DNA of 64,000 nucleotides. Origin: Epiperipatus broadwayi. Its lineage: Eukaryota > Onychophora > Udeonychophora > Euonychophora > Peripatidae. A program made the position numbers and the translations under genes. Shown here in pieces: positions 1 to 12,721 of this stretch. Position 1 is the stretch's first letter. Each line of letters begins with the position of its first letter. The notes beneath the pieces were generated by a model. The model saw nothing but the letters and a program-made list of their open reading frames with translations, was not told the origin of the DNA and ran no database searches. The DNA lies in NCBI GenBank assembly GCA_028023455.1, contig JAQFVV010012434.1:4926264-4990263 (forward strand), given 5' to 3'.

Positions 1-3000
1 ATCTAAAGAATAACAAACATTATAAGTGTGTTTATGTTTGTAAATATTTTAATTGTCATTAAAACATACAGAGAGAGATTTACTTTTCTATAGCACTAAC
101 ACATCCCTTGTTTTTTTCCTCAGGGTCACTTATGTATAAACAAGAGCTGTCTTTTCATCTGGAATCATTAGCAGAAAAAAAAAGACAACTCTAATTTTTT
201 ACTGTCTGGTATATTTTCAAGTTTGTTGACAGTAAAGTTCATTATTGTAATAATTAACTATTTTTTATTCTAAAGTTTTACTTTATTTTTTTATTGTGAT
301 AGCATTATAATTTTATATAATAAGTAAGATCATCTTGTAATATGCCTTAAAATCTGACATCATTACTGATTGACATTAGTTTATATGGGTAACTTCTTAT
401 ATGGTAATACTTCCTCATTTGTGGATATGGTGAAAATAATTTTATGAGTTTATTATGTAAATTATTATAATACCACATGTACCTGGCTTATGTAAAGACC
501 ATTGTTTTTTAATTAGTTGCTTTAACAATTGTTTTTTTTTTTAAGATTTAATGTAAATTAATCAAAACCTTTTAATATTATATAAATAAATGTGAAAAAA
601 ATTGGACGAAAAAAGTTTGGAACAACCCGGCCTATTTGATACACTTCAGAAATGTACTTGGCAAGGTACTAATAAAGCTAAATTAAAATTTACATTTTCA
701 AATATACCTTTTATATTTGATATGTGAATTTAATAGCATTATGGGACAACTGCAAAAAATTACAGTTTGTTAATAACAGAATTACTTCCTTTGCATAAAA
801 TATGCTTTGTAATAAAATTTGTGGACTATTAAATATAAAAGAATTACTTCCTCTGCATAAAATTCTCTAATATAAATTATGGTTTAGTTAGGCGTAGTTA
901 TTTATTTATAAATAATAAATTTAAAGTTTTTTCCAATTTTTCATGCATTATGGACAAAAGTAATTGTTTTTTTTAATTGGTTATGAATTTGAGATGTGAC
1001 AGCATTACAAGCAAATACATTTACACAGAAACACAACCTTAATGGACAAGCATTTACATGAATTTTACATATATATAGATATGTATTCTTACATTATGCG
1101 ATATAAACTGAATTTAAAATGCATATAGTTTTTTTTTTTGATTATTACTAAAAATAGTTGGTGTTTTCAATTATAAGTTGTTTTTTTTAGTCCTATAAAA
1201 AAGGAAATAATGTGAAGCTCAAAAAAGTATATAATGTTTGAGAACAGAAAGTAACAGCTTGAGTCATGTTTCATAAATCTTTAATTCACAAATCCACTGT
1301 TTCTGCTATACTACACCATACAAAATATTTGAAATGCCCCACAGCTATATTATTTTAGTCACACTCACTCTTTAAATAAAAAAGTTTTAATTTTAGCACT
1401 ATTCTGAAAACCTGGGCATTGTTTCTATTTCTTATAAATCATACAAAGTAATTTAGCCTTTATATACCATGCAATATAAGAGTTTTGCACGGTCCTCTCT
1501 TTTTTTGTATTAAAATATAAAACCAATACCTTTCAAACAATATACCATAGAAAATTATTGGGGGACGGGTGCTAATGTAATATGTTCAGAAATTTTGACT
1601 AATTTTTTTTTCAGGTGCTTAAAAAACTTTCACATCATTCTAATAATTATTTTATCTGCCTATATTGACAATGATCTCAAAGATAATCTGATAATTCTCT
1701 TATTATTAATGATTATTATGTAATTACTTTAATTCTGACATCCAAATAATTATAATTTTATTTGCTGTCATCTTTGCAATAAAGTCCATTTTGATATCAT
1801 TTCTATCCATATTTGATATTTCTTCATAACAATTGTTGTTTCTTTATTGTATTTATAAGTGTATCTATTCTACGCTGAATACTCATTTGACATAACAGTT
1901 TCAATAAAAAAAACCAATTCTTATTTTTTTCATTTCTGATGTTTTTAGAATATAATCTTGCTCCTCTTTCATGATTATAATTATACTCCTAATATCTACC
2001 TTGATTTCTTTTTTTTTTCATTCAGAAATTTTTTTATAGTTTCTTTAACCTTATTCTTAACTTATTCGTTTATCAATCGGATAGATCAATATATGTGTGT
2101 GAGAGCTTTTTATTAATAAAAGTCACTAGCCAAAAACAAATCTGAGAATTTGTGGACCACTACCATTTTTTATCCATTGATTGCTAAATCTTATAATAAA
2201 TGAATCTGGTGCTGATAAATAGAATGGACTATTGGTAAGTAAGCAATCAAATATATCTCCTGCTTTTAATTTTTTTCCAAATTTGTCAAAGTTTGAGTTT
2301 ACAAGTTGTTAAGCTTTTCCATTTTTTTTATTCACTTAATTTGTTTAGAAAAAAGCCATAAATCTTATAACTTTGGCTGCAGATTATCTTAACAATTTAC
2401 TTGATTTTAAGATTACAGAATTTCATCAAATGACTATTTTTATAATATAATATAAAAAGCTCTTTAATGTTTTTTTTGTTTTTCACATCTTGAGTACTAT
2501 GCAGCATCTTTTAATCATTCTGTTAGATCTTACTTTTTAATGACTATGACATTCTAACATAAACATGTATTTTTTTATTTTCATTATATCCAATTCCTTG
2601 TTTGTACTTCAACACTTTATAGTCAAATTACGACTCTGTCATTGCTTAAGATTTTTTTTAGATCTGAATAAATATAAAATAAAATAAAATCATGAGATTG
2701 CTCTATCTGGACAAAATTTACATCAGAGTTCAATCATTTTTTTATAATATAAAATATGGTTAGTTATCTAACTGACTTAGAAATTATTTAATTCTCAGCT
2801 ATGTCCATTGAAAATTTATATAGGTTGACTATAGAACAGTCATTCAAACTTTTTTGAGGTTGTTATTTAATAAATCTTTGACCTCCAATTCAGATTTAAA
2901 CTGTAGATCATGAGCACAATGCTCCAATGTTTTAACTACTTACTATACCATGAAACTTTTTAATGTCTATACCCAATTTTTTATAAGATTCTAATTGTTA

Positions 3001-3555
3001 TAAATGTCAGTTTATTGGAGAAAAAATTCCTTTTTAATATTTATAAATACCACAGATATTTTGAGCTAAGAATCATTGAATCTCTTTATCTTATTCTGAA
3101 AATGTTTTAATGCTATATAAAACTGAATGAATAACTCATAAAAAAATTGTATCTCATAGCAATGATTATTTTGAACAATATTTTATAATGATTTACAGGA
3201 ATCTCAATCATCATGAATGGTTACTTTCAACAAAATAACATGATAAATAAAAATATTATAAATTTTGAATCATAACTCAATAAACAACAGTTCTTTTATA
3301 AATTCTTGCATAGCTAGGGAACAATGATTTTGCAGCATGAGGTTTCAGAATCAATTTAGAATAATTTTAGTCTGTTGAGTATGAAAATAATATCATATTT
3401 TCTGAATTGTTTCTAGTTTTTGAAAAAAGGCCAACATATGAATGATAAAAATGTACAAAAAATAATATCAAAAGTGAAGACTTTTAATCTTCTAATCTCG
3501 ATTATGTTATAACATTTTATCTTAAATAGCATATATCTTACAGAATTGAAAAATA
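1..3555. other. AT-rich DNA without a recognisable gene
   Basis: This stretch is very AT-rich, with many short A and T runs. I find no open frame that looks like a protein and no structured RNA. Minus-strand translation around 1.6-2.0 kb has a weak resemblance to the C-terminal tail of a decayed LINE reverse transcriptase, but it is too short and broken to call. Confidence 0.6.
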
Positions 3556-3559
3556 TAAA

Positions 3560-3940
3560 AATATGAAAAACATTTTCTATATAATTTCCTGATATGGTTT
3601 TGTTTAGGATAATTCCTTTAGAAGTTCTAATAGTAATTGGCTATTATGTGGTAGTCTCATTATTCATATATTTTGGCCATTTTTCTGAAATCCTGGTAAA
3701 ACTGTTCACTCTGTTTTTCATTATAATTATCATGATTGTCATGGAATCTATCTAAATGGTTATTTAAGAAATGTATCTTTGAGCTCATTTTGGAGAAAAT
3801 CCTGACATGTTTAACTGCATCTTTCAAAATTACTACTGATATTACTTCTTTTACTTTGAGTATTTAATCTTACAAGATCATTACAAGAAATTCTTGGTAA
3901 TGTCATAAATACTAGCCCAAGTAAATTCTCGCTATGTAGT
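3560..3940 (-). pseudogene. Broken fragment of a multicopy invertebrate transposon-associated protein
   Basis: Minus-strand translation gives two blocks that I recognise from a protein family present in many copies in invertebrate genomes, usually annotated only as uncharacterised. The first block, about 3884-3938, reads REFTWASIYDITKNFL and ends in stop codons. The second, about 3637-3791, starts KMSSKIHFLNNHLDRFHDN and continues through EKQSEQFYQDFRKM to DYHIIANYY. In intact relatives these positions form an S-K-hydrophobic-H-F-L-x-x-H-L-D motif, then a G-E-x-F-H-Q-D-like motif, then a D-Y-hydrophobic segment. Here the G and H of the second motif are lost and several stops and at least one frame change interrupt the reading. 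It is a dead relic. I do not know a settled function for the family; its copy number suggests it travels with a transposon. The identification is from memory of the motif pattern. Confidence 0.55.
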
Positions 3941-4552
3941 ATTGGTGATTTGACAGATTCTATGTTAAACTATATTCAATTATGATTTTTTGTAACAGTT
4001 TATACCTTTTACATCAATAACACAAAAATAATAATCATCACGGTAATTTTTCAACTAACTCCATATCACTGATACTCTAAAGTTGAACCCATTTCATCTT
4101 CTTGAATCCAGTACCCAAGTAATTTCACACAAGTTTTATGCAGACCCACCATTTATTAACTAAAATATGCTTGATATGCTTATTTAACAATGTTGGTAAT
4201 TTTTCTTCTTTGTATTTGTAAACAAAACTTATTATATATATATATATATAACAAAAGACTCATCTGCAAGGGAACAAACTCTCATTAAAACAGATATATT
4301 TGCTAAAATATGCAAATTGATAACAGAGCCTATAATAAGCAAATTGTTAAACAACAGAAAAATTTTGTAGAATAGATTTTGAAATAAAAAAAAATATTGA
4401 GTAGGACAGTTTAAAAAAAATTGTTGTGTTTTTTAAGTGAGATTTATTTAAAAAAAAACCAGCATCAATCCTATTTAACCAATTATACATTCCGTACTTA
4501 TAACTATTTTGTGTATTAAAATTGCTAGCAAATTTAATGCCACTAAACAAAA
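3941..4552. other. AT-rich spacer with a short (AT)n run
   Basis: There is no gene signal here. A simple AT dinucleotide run lies at about 4231-4250. The minus-strand 67-codon open frame near 4347-4550 is low-complexity (Phe, Asn, Ser, Lys-rich), as expected by chance in AT-rich DNA. Confidence 0.6.
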
Positions 4553-4656
4553 TTATTTCTTTTATTAAAATTGCCTCCCTTATCTTTCTATCTCTTCTAC
4601 TATTTGCAGTAGAAGAGATAGAAAGATAAGGGAGGCAATTTTAATAAAAGAAATAA
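4553..4656. repeat. Perfect inverted repeat, 48-bp arms, 8-nt loop
   Basis: The left arm (4553-4600) and right arm (4609-4656) are exact reverse complements over 48 bp, separated by the 8-nt loop tatttgca. I checked the match base by base. The right arm has the purine-rich, C-poor character of the DNA that follows, while the left arm reads as its inverted copy. So the hairpin looks like a short fold-back duplication of the start of the following block, not an independent element. Perfect identity next to degenerate sequence suggests a recent origin or an active correction process. Confidence 0.95.
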
Positions 4657-5530
4657 AGCCAAATATTAATAGGGAAAATGGTTTAAAGACAATTTTAGTA
4701 TAAAAATGAAGAAGAATGGTAAATTATAAAGTTATGGATAGATAGTGCATTTGATGTATAATAGAGGGAGCTGTATTATTATAAATAAAGATTTAAAAAA
4801 TAGAAAGGATGATGGGATTGAAAAATGAAGAAAGAAAGATAGCGAGAATGAGGTAAGAATTTAAATTAAAATTATAAATAGGTAGGATTAGATAAAAAAT
4901 AGAATAAAAAGATGTATAAACAAGGAGTGAAGAAGAAGGTAGAGATAAAATCAGATAAAAAATAAGATAGTATAATTGAGTAAAAGTTAATTAAGGTTGG
5001 AGATATGTATAATAGTATAAAAAAATGTTTAATTATAAAAGTAAAATAAGAAGTGTAAGAATTAAAATAAAATTATGATAAAAAAAGAGATTTAATAGTA
5101 ATATGAAAGTAATTATGTTTTGATTTATAAAAGTTAAAAAATGTAAAAGTTGGATTATATAGAAAAAAAAATTAATGGATTGAGTAAGGTTAAATAATTA
5201 GTGGATTAAATTGTAAGATTATAAAACATAAAATAGAATATATGTTGGATAGGAGTTAATATAATAGTTTAGTAAGTTTATTGAAGTTTATAAAAAAATG
5301 TATAAATGTAAAAATGGTAAAAATGAAAAGTGATTTATTAATATAAAAAATTATGATAGAAAGGCATAAAAATTAAAAAATAAAAGTAAAAATAAAATAA
5401 TATAGTATTAAATTTAAAAGGATTAGATGATAAATTATTAGATATAATATAATGTAAAATTGTTAGATTGTAGATTATATGTATAAGTATATAAAATGTG
5501 ATTGTATTTATGTAATGTTTAAATTTTGTA
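4657..5530 (+). other. Almost cytosine-free block
   Basis: Between 4681 and 5520 (840 nt) I count only 8 C on the plus strand, while G runs at roughly 10-15 per 60 nt. The surrounding AT-rich DNA has G and C in similar amounts. No reading frame is open for long on either strand. The block begins at the perfect hairpin and ends sharply at 5530, where C reappears in the motif described next. It may be a degenerate retroelement with an extreme strand bias, or the product of strand-specific cytosine deamination. I cannot assign a function. Confidence 0.8.
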
Positions 5531-5533
5531 GAT

Positions 5534-5563
5534 CTGATGAAGACTGCTGGGAACAGTTGAAAC
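5534..5563 (+). other. Hammerhead-core-like motif at end of the C-free block
   Basis: The segment has CTGATGA, an A, GACTG, a seven-base loop, CAGTT, then GAAAC. GACTG and CAGTT can pair, with one G-T wobble. This is the order of conserved elements in a hammerhead ribozyme (CUGANGA, stem II, GAAA). I could not define stems I and III or a cleavage site. An AT-rich stretch containing aataaa-like sequence follows. The same motif recurs near 12.86, 15.87 and 15.95 kb. Confidence 0.35.
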
Positions 5564-5599
5564 TGTAATCAATTAAATAAATATATATTTTGCTATAAA

Positions 5600-7768
5600 G
5601 TGTAAAATAGTGGAGTTGTAATATTATATATTATATAAAGTAAGCAAAAATAAAGAAGATGAGGAAGAGTCTTGAGGATTATATTATGATAAAAAATATT
5701 TTCATGTGAATGAAAATTTTGCATTTAGCAAAATTTTACCAAGCTTAATAGTCAAAAACAAAATTACCAAATTAATTATTTACAAATACTTTTTCTTTTG
5801 ATATAACTTTTAAAATTATATATTAAATTAAATAATTATTAGTTAAATCATATGACATGTAATATATAATTCATTTTTGTTTACACCAATTTCAAAAACA
5901 GCCAAAATAGCAGTGCAATAATATTAATAACAAAAAACCAGATATAGCATTTACAGTTTTTTCTATAAAAAAATTTCTTATTATACTCATAAGTAAAAAA
6001 AAAAAAAAAGAATAACTTTTAAGAAATTTTCTATAAAAAGAAAAAAAGTTCTCTCTAGTAAATTCTCATAAACAAACAATAAAAAAGGCAATAGTCATTA
6101 AGAATGTGAATTTATAAGTAATAAGGGTTTAAATTGTTTTCCATCACTATTTTATATATTCACCACAAATAGGAAGATATACATTTATTGCCCAATATTG
6201 AATAATTAGGTGAGTGTGTTGTGGGCTTATTATCTGGGGGAAATATCAATCCTATTTGAAAAAAATTTAAAGATTACTCAGATTGAATTTGAACTTGGAT
6301 TATATCCATGGCAAGACAATATGCTATTACTGTACTATTAGATTTTTATATATAGATAGAGAGAAAAAATCAGAAATTTATTTGCTGGATAGTTATTTCA
6401 ATTGGTCTAATGTAAATGATGCTATTCAAATGGCACTTTAGTCACTTCTGCTTAAATTCACTCTCTTGCAACTATTTGTACCAATCACTTAACAGTTTTA
6501 TATTCATTTGAAGATAAAATTTAGAAGTGAAATTTATATTGACTTATTAATTTTTTTAACAATCCATACGATATAGGAAATTTAATATGAATAAGCTAAA
6601 AACCCTCTTGATTAATAGTTTTTTTGCTCTGAGGCCCAAAAGTATTTCTAAGAGCTTTAAAATTCAGTGCTCTTTTTTATTTAAATTTCAAAAATGAAAA
6701 TTCGTATATTTATGATTATTTTGGCAAAACATTTATGAAATCTTTATTTTATTATCATGATTAGGGTCATATTTTATTCAAAAATATTATTTTATAAAAA
6801 AAACTCAAGTCAAGAGAAATGTAATAATGCTTCTTATAACCATTTGAACTGGGTTTTTTTTTTTATCATTTTAAATAATTACAAGTGCAATTTTAAATTT
6901 CAAAATGCTGTTTTATTGTTTTGTGTATGACAAAAAGTTTTTCAAGTTTTAGAAATGGAATTCAAATAAATTTTATTTTATTTAAAGTATATTTTTTTTA
7001 GCAATTCTAAAATAATAAAAGCTATTGTTTTGATCAAGAATTTCAGTTTACTATTTTTTTTTTTCATTTGTAAAATTTAAATATTATTCTTACGAATGTT
7101 TTTCATTTTGTAAATTTTTACTTCTAATAAATAATTTAAAATTTTTGAAAATAACTACAAAATAAAAGTTTAATTATCAAAATAAAAGTTTAAAATATAA
7201 CCCAAATAGCCACTAGGAACTATTAAAAAAATGTACATACATATTTTAATTTATTTAAGTGTACCATAGATCACATTTGAATACTTAATATAAAAAAATG
7301 TATTGGTTCCATTTATTGATATCGAATTGCAAAACAAAAAGTTCAGTATACTTCGCTTTATAAATAAAAGCTGTGAAGAATGAATCCCTCAGTATCTATC
7401 TAAATCAGGTGAGAAAACTGTCACAAACTTAAACTCGAGTCAACAAAGCAAAAAAAAAACCCTCTTAAAATATTCAAATTTTATTTCTATAAAATTTAGT
7501 TTATATATATATATATAAGTCTTATTATAAACTGTAATATAAAAGAGAAAGTGAAGTGTGCATATACTTAGAGGAATGTAAAAATATATTGTAGTGAGCA
7601 GTAAATGGGTTTGATTTAAAAAAAAAAAAAAAGAATTTTAAAGTTAATCTTAAGTGAAGAGGATTTCTAGCCTGGATAGAATAATTTCCTCCTGAGACAA
7701 TTTCTTAACTTATTATCTATTGAAATACTAATGTAACATTTAAAAATTCGTTAATGGTAAACTTTTTC
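5600..7768. other. AT-rich spacer
   Basis: No protein-coding or RNA gene was recognised apart from a faint tRNA-like remnant at 6283-6341. Several A runs (for example 6000-6010 and 7619-7632) and a short AT run (7502-7517) are present. Confidence 0.6.
6283..6341 (-). pseudogene. Decayed tRNA-like remnant
   Basis: Read on the minus strand, the segment has a T-arm-like AGTTCAAATTC, a central part with TTGCCA where an anticodon loop would lie, and an A-box-like start. The arrangement is loosely like tRNA-Gly. The stems are largely lost, so this is at best a tRNA-derived fossil or part of an old SINE. A chance match cannot be excluded. Confidence 0.3.
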
Positions 7769-8293
7769 TATACTATTGTTATATATAGGGTATATGAGCA
7801 CAGTTTTTCACACGTCCCACCACTCTCCACTCTATCTAATAACACTGATAACACTCAAGCACATATATGCTAAAAAGATAAACAATCACCAATATACGTA
7901 TTTCATGCTAAACCAGCGATCATCACTTGGTCCAGATTATCATCTCCCACACATATATACTATAAGTGCTCAGATAAGTATTAAGATAGACAATCTTCAT
8001 ACTTTAATAGACAGGCTCCAATCTACTACACACTCCAACTCTTCAACCATCCAACCAATTGAAAACCTGATGATGGAATGCTCGAAGGCCACCCTGAGGC
8101 CGAGATTCTTGTCACACCCATGTTGACCTAAGGTCAATCTGAACCCCACATGCACAGGACATAATCCATTTAATACATATGCAAGGATGGTGGGACGTGT
8201 GAAAGTCTGTGCTCATATACCCTATATATTACATATGTAGACCCAGGTATGTAATAAGCCTGTGTTTCAGTTATACTATTGTTGTATATGTAG
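7769..8293 (-). mobile_element. Small non-coding element, copy 1 (inverted ends)
   Basis: The body, read on the minus strand, matches the body of the copy at 20425-20970 closely over about 350 bp. The ends carry a terminal module in opposite orientations: a short partial copy at about 7789-7820 and a full copy at about 8188-8271, so the element can fold back on itself. It is bracketed by a near-repeat of about 20 bp beginning tatactattgtt (7769-7788 and 8272-8293), which looks like a target-site duplication. A 116-codon open frame inside (7776-8126) is not conserved in the second copy and is probably chance. It has no transposase, so it is non-autonomous. Confidence 0.7.
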
Positions 8294-9900
8294 TCCATTG
8301 CACAGTCTAACCATAAAACAATGAATATTATGGAGATATTTCTTCTTATTCTTAAATTACTGTTAGAACATTTAGTTGACTAATAATGTATTGAAGTACA
8401 TTTTAATTGACAAATTATTATTACCGTATTGTTTTCTGATTTTTTTATATTATACTATTAGAATTTAGTTTCCTGCTACTGATAAAAACTAAATTCATAT
8501 AAAGCCTTAAAAATATTTTTAGTGACTTAGAATAATATAATTTAAGCACAAGTCCACACTGAAGGCTGTCACTTATAAAATTTATAATTTTTGTTATGTA
8601 TTTAAATTAAATATATACAAATACTAATTTTAAATTGAATAATATATTTAACTGTGGGGTAATTTATTGCAAATAGTAAAATCGGGCATTATAAAATTAA
8701 TAACAATTCACATATATTATTTATAAATACCTAATTATTTTCACCACTTATTGAAATTGAAAAAAAAATCCATAAGATATGTACTATGATGATAAAAAAA
8801 TCAAGTCATATGTCACATGACCTATTTTAATAAAACTCGTATTTAGAAAATGTTATATATATAAAGCTTGCATTTGTAAATACTAAATTTATTAAATTAG
8901 GTCATGTGACATCTGATTTCATTTTTTTATCTTTTAATTTTTTGCTATTAAGTCTTTGGCGATTTTATATTGCTAAAACTATTAATATATGGTGTATCTA
9001 AACTTAGTTCAGTCCCATACAGCTATTTGAGTTAGATAGCTGGATTGGAAGACATATGGATGTCTGACAATTTCAGATTTTTTACTCAATAGTTATACAT
9101 TAGATAAAGTGCTGGTCTTGTCCTAGTATTTTTAATCTAATGCTGAATATCCTGGCACCTCACTGACGATGCCTGTATTTAATCAATATAGTTAACAGTA
9201 TGTGATGTTTGACTATTAACATATAATACAGACAAAAAAATATTATGTATTTCTTGCTAACATTGTTAAGATCAACATCAATTTTTATAAGATATGCCCA
9301 TCTATTTTCAAGACTTTTGAAATTTTTGTAAGATGTCTTAATTATATAGCAAAGATAACTAAGTTCAGTAAATCTTGGGCATTATGATCATTTATATAGT
9401 AGTATTAAAAACATAAAAGAACATAGCAAAGAATATCAATATTGACTAAAAGGAGTCTGGAAAAATATATGGCACCATGATAAAAAATTAATGATTGATT
9501 AATTAAAATGAATATCCAAATGTAGCAGAAAATGACAACATTAGGAGTTTATGGTAGATTAATGATGATTCCCTAAAAATTAAAGGTGTCTTTTTTAATT
9601 AATTAAATAATAAAATTCTAAAAATTAGAATATCTAAAGAAATTATACTGTTTGAAGATTTTAAGAGAAAAATAGGTAGAAGAAAATATAAAATTGTAGG
9701 CTAATATTATGAGAATATGATAGATTAATATATTTGAACAAAATAATTTGAAGATACTGAATGACATTTATTAATACAAAAAAATTCATACACACATATG
9801 AACTCAAATTACATGAAACTTTAAATTTATAACAGATTATAGTATAATAAAACACAAATTTCAAAGTACTAAATATAAAACTATATAGAGGACTGTCTTG
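8294..9900. other. AT-rich spacer with one small foldback
   Basis: Apart from the inverted repeat at 8791-8931 I see no gene. From about 9430 onward the sequence may belong to the decayed LINE whose recognisable part starts near 9939, but I could not align the upstream portion. Confidence 0.5.
8791..8931. repeat. Small foldback (MITE-like) element
   Basis: The arms at about 8791-8835 and 8887-8931 are reverse complements over 45 bp with about six mismatches, around a 51-bp centre. The core shared by both arms is aggtcatgtgacat. The size and structure fit a miniature inverted-repeat element. I see no second copy in the window and no clear target-site duplication. Confidence 0.7.
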
Positions 9901-9938
9901 TTGTAGTGATCACAATTTTCTTAGAAAATGTTTCTATT

Positions 9939-10440
9939 AGAAATAAATCAGACTTATAGAGTAGAACAGCTATAACAATATTAAATGGGTTATTGTGGGA
10001 TCAGAATATATCATGAGTCAATAAATTATGAATATATAATACAATAGTGAAAAGTATCATTACATATGAAAGTGAGGCTTGGCAATTGATGGACAGAATG
10101 AAAAAGATAATTAATAACTACAGATATGAATTACTATTGAAGATTTGCAGGAAAGTCAAGGATAAATTACACGAACAAAAGATCTTGAAAAATAATGAAT
10201 ATTAAATAACACCAAAATAAGACAAATAGAATAGCATGGACATGAGAATGTCTGAGGAAAAAATACTAAAATAAATATTAAACTTGATACTACCAAGAAA
10301 AGCAGAAGAGAAGGATATAAAAGGAGTGAGAAAGAGAAAATAGATATAAAAATTAGACAGATATTTTCAGGAACATTTCTAGAAAACCATAATGTATAAG
10401 TATTGGGAATTAGAAACCTACATAAAGCATTAAAGAGTAA
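9939..10440 (+). pseudogene. LINE reverse transcriptase C-terminal region, decayed
   Basis: One plus-strand frame from 9939 reads through TAITILNGLLWDQNIS, IYNTIVKSIITYESEAWQL and MDRMKKIINNYRYELLLKIC, interrupted by TAG and TGA codons. It then continues as KIRQIE-stop-HGH, and after a frame change as RMSEEKILK...ILNLILPRK. This order is the standard C-terminal part of many non-LTR reverse transcriptases: a thumb-region Y-G-x-E-x-W motif, then R-x-x-x-W-x-G-H, then R-M-S-E-x-x-I-P-K and a basic R-K-R tail. Several stops sit where Arg or Trp would be expected, consistent with point decay. The polymerase active site lies upstream and is not recognisable, so the copy is a 5'-truncated or heavily decayed LINE. 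It belongs to a different family from the copies at 23-29 and 57-61 kb. Confidence 0.75.
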
Positions 10441-12720
10441 TAAGAATTAGCTGTATAAATATAAAACAAAACATTGGAGCGTATAAAAAATATAGTGCGA
10501 CTATTATATGAGATCTGAAAATTAAAATTACATACATTGATAAACATATGCGTTGTCTTGCATTACGTTATATTTATTTTTAAATGTTCAGTGACATTAT
10601 TAGCTTTCGCTAATACTATAATAGATTTTTGATTTGTCTTTTTTACTGACCATTTAATACATTTATTCCTCATGTCCATATTAAAATGTTATTTTCTACA
10701 TTATTAAAATTCAGTAATTATTATATTATTTTGGAAATATTTTTATCTATTTTAAACAGTGACTATTTCGTAAATATTTTTAACTATATCCAAATTGTGT
10801 TATAAATTATGTTTTTTTTTTTTTTTAGAAATTAGAGTGAACTGACTATTTGAAATAGTTGAAATTTGAGCAAAAATGAATATGAGAAGTAAATGAAATA
10901 TTTTTTAAAAAAAATTAATGCAAGTCAAAAACGATATTGAAAACAATTATACATACTGCAGTTGCTCGAATAGTTTCCTCTAAATAACTACTTTCAAAGA
11001 CATTACCGTCTATCTTTTTTTATTGCCTTTATCGTGGCAAAAAATATTTAAATATTACAAAAAAAAAATCATTTATGTAAAAATAAATTACCTTAAATAA
11101 AAATTATATTAAAAATATGCTTATTTTTGCTAAAAAAAATATGAATTTTTTGGTAATACACTCATTGAATATCTCTTTATCAATTAAATTATCCTCATCT
11201 TTATAACGTGTTATGATTATTCAAAATTATATATCACATGTCTATATTATCTTAACTTATTATCTTTACTCTTGTCCAAACAATGCTTATGCAAATAACA
11301 ATTATTCCGATATCATGTCTTGATTACAAGGTGAGATCTTCATTGTTTTTGTAAGACTTCCATCTAAGACGTATTTAAAAACTAAACATTTTTCTACATA
11401 AATTAAATGTGTAAGATTGATTAATAAATATTATATGTTTCTATGTTCTATTGTTTATTGTTTTAATTCATTTTAACAAAGCTTTTGTTTATAGTGTATC
11501 TAATTGTTAATCTAAATTATTCTATTTTTTAGAACAGCATTTATCTACCTTTCAAAATTCATTATCTTATTCTCAATATTTTTTATTCGTGCATATAGAT
11601 TTTTCTTGAGCACGAAGTCAAATTTCTGTTGAACATGTTCCTTATTCTGTTGAACATGTTCCTTAACATTACTGAGATTCTTACTTTTGCTCATTCCTCT
11701 TCATATATAGATGTAGTCACCACATTTCTCTTTTTTTTTTCACTATGTCACTATTAACATGACAATATACATGTTTTATCTTTGTAATTCCCTTGATAAT
11801 CAATAAATTGTGCTTAAGACATTCTATTTGTCCCTGCTTTCAAATTTTCATTTTTTTTTCCTAAATTCAATTTTTAATTTTTTTTGTTAATTTTAATATT
11901 TATAGTAATGTTCTTTTTATACTAGCTAAGGGACTGACTAATGGAGTAATCTTCAAATTGGAAAAGTCTAATTTATTTATCAGTCTTCTCTTTGGTTCTG
12001 TCTTATATGAGCTTTAGTTTCTGCCATCATGGATCTTAGATCCATTACAACAAGCAAGTTCCTTTATCTGATCAGTGATATTTGACAATGTAGAAGTAAT
12101 AATAACAATGGGATAACAGTTCTTGAAGAAAAAAAATTAAAAATCAATAAAAACAGAATATCAAAGATGATGATTATTGTAAAGCAGATGGAAGAAAAAG
12201 AAAACAAAAAAAAATGATAGAAAAAATCTGATTAACAGCATGGGAAAATATGGTTTATGATAGATAGATGTTATGTTTAGAGAAATATTGGGAAAAAAAG
12301 GTTGGATACTTTTTATTGATGCTACTTTTAGCAATGAAAAAATCCTGAAGAAAAACTGTATTTTTATACTTACCTTAGTTATATGAAAATATTCACCATT
12401 ATTGCCATCTTGGCTACTATCAATAAAGAGCACCTGAATTTCTGAAAGTCAGCTTTTTAATAGTATTCATGTGCTAGTGTACATAATTTTATGCTTTATT
12501 GTTTTAGTAACATTCAACAAAACATTCTGAAATCAAAAATAAAGAATACAAAAATAAAAATAATTAATAATATCAATACAATCCTTTTGAAACTCTATGG
12601 CATTAAAACTCTCTTCAGAAATCATATTCCTCCAATGTACTTTTAAAAATATTAAAATTCCAATTAAAGAGAGTTGTTTTTTAATAATACAAAGTGGAAA
12701 AAGTGAGCTAAGACTACTAA
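10441..12720. other. AT-rich spacer
   Basis: No gene recognised. A 21-bp direct duplication (tctgttgaacatgttcctta) lies at about 11627-11669. The open frame near 12161-12433 on the minus strand is low-complexity and has no family resemblance. Confidence 0.6.
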
Positions 12721-12721
12721 A

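Noticed and set aside
7776-8126. 116-codon open frame
   Set aside because: It lies inside a small repeat, starts in its terminal module, and the homologous copy at 20.4-21.0 kb does not keep the frame.
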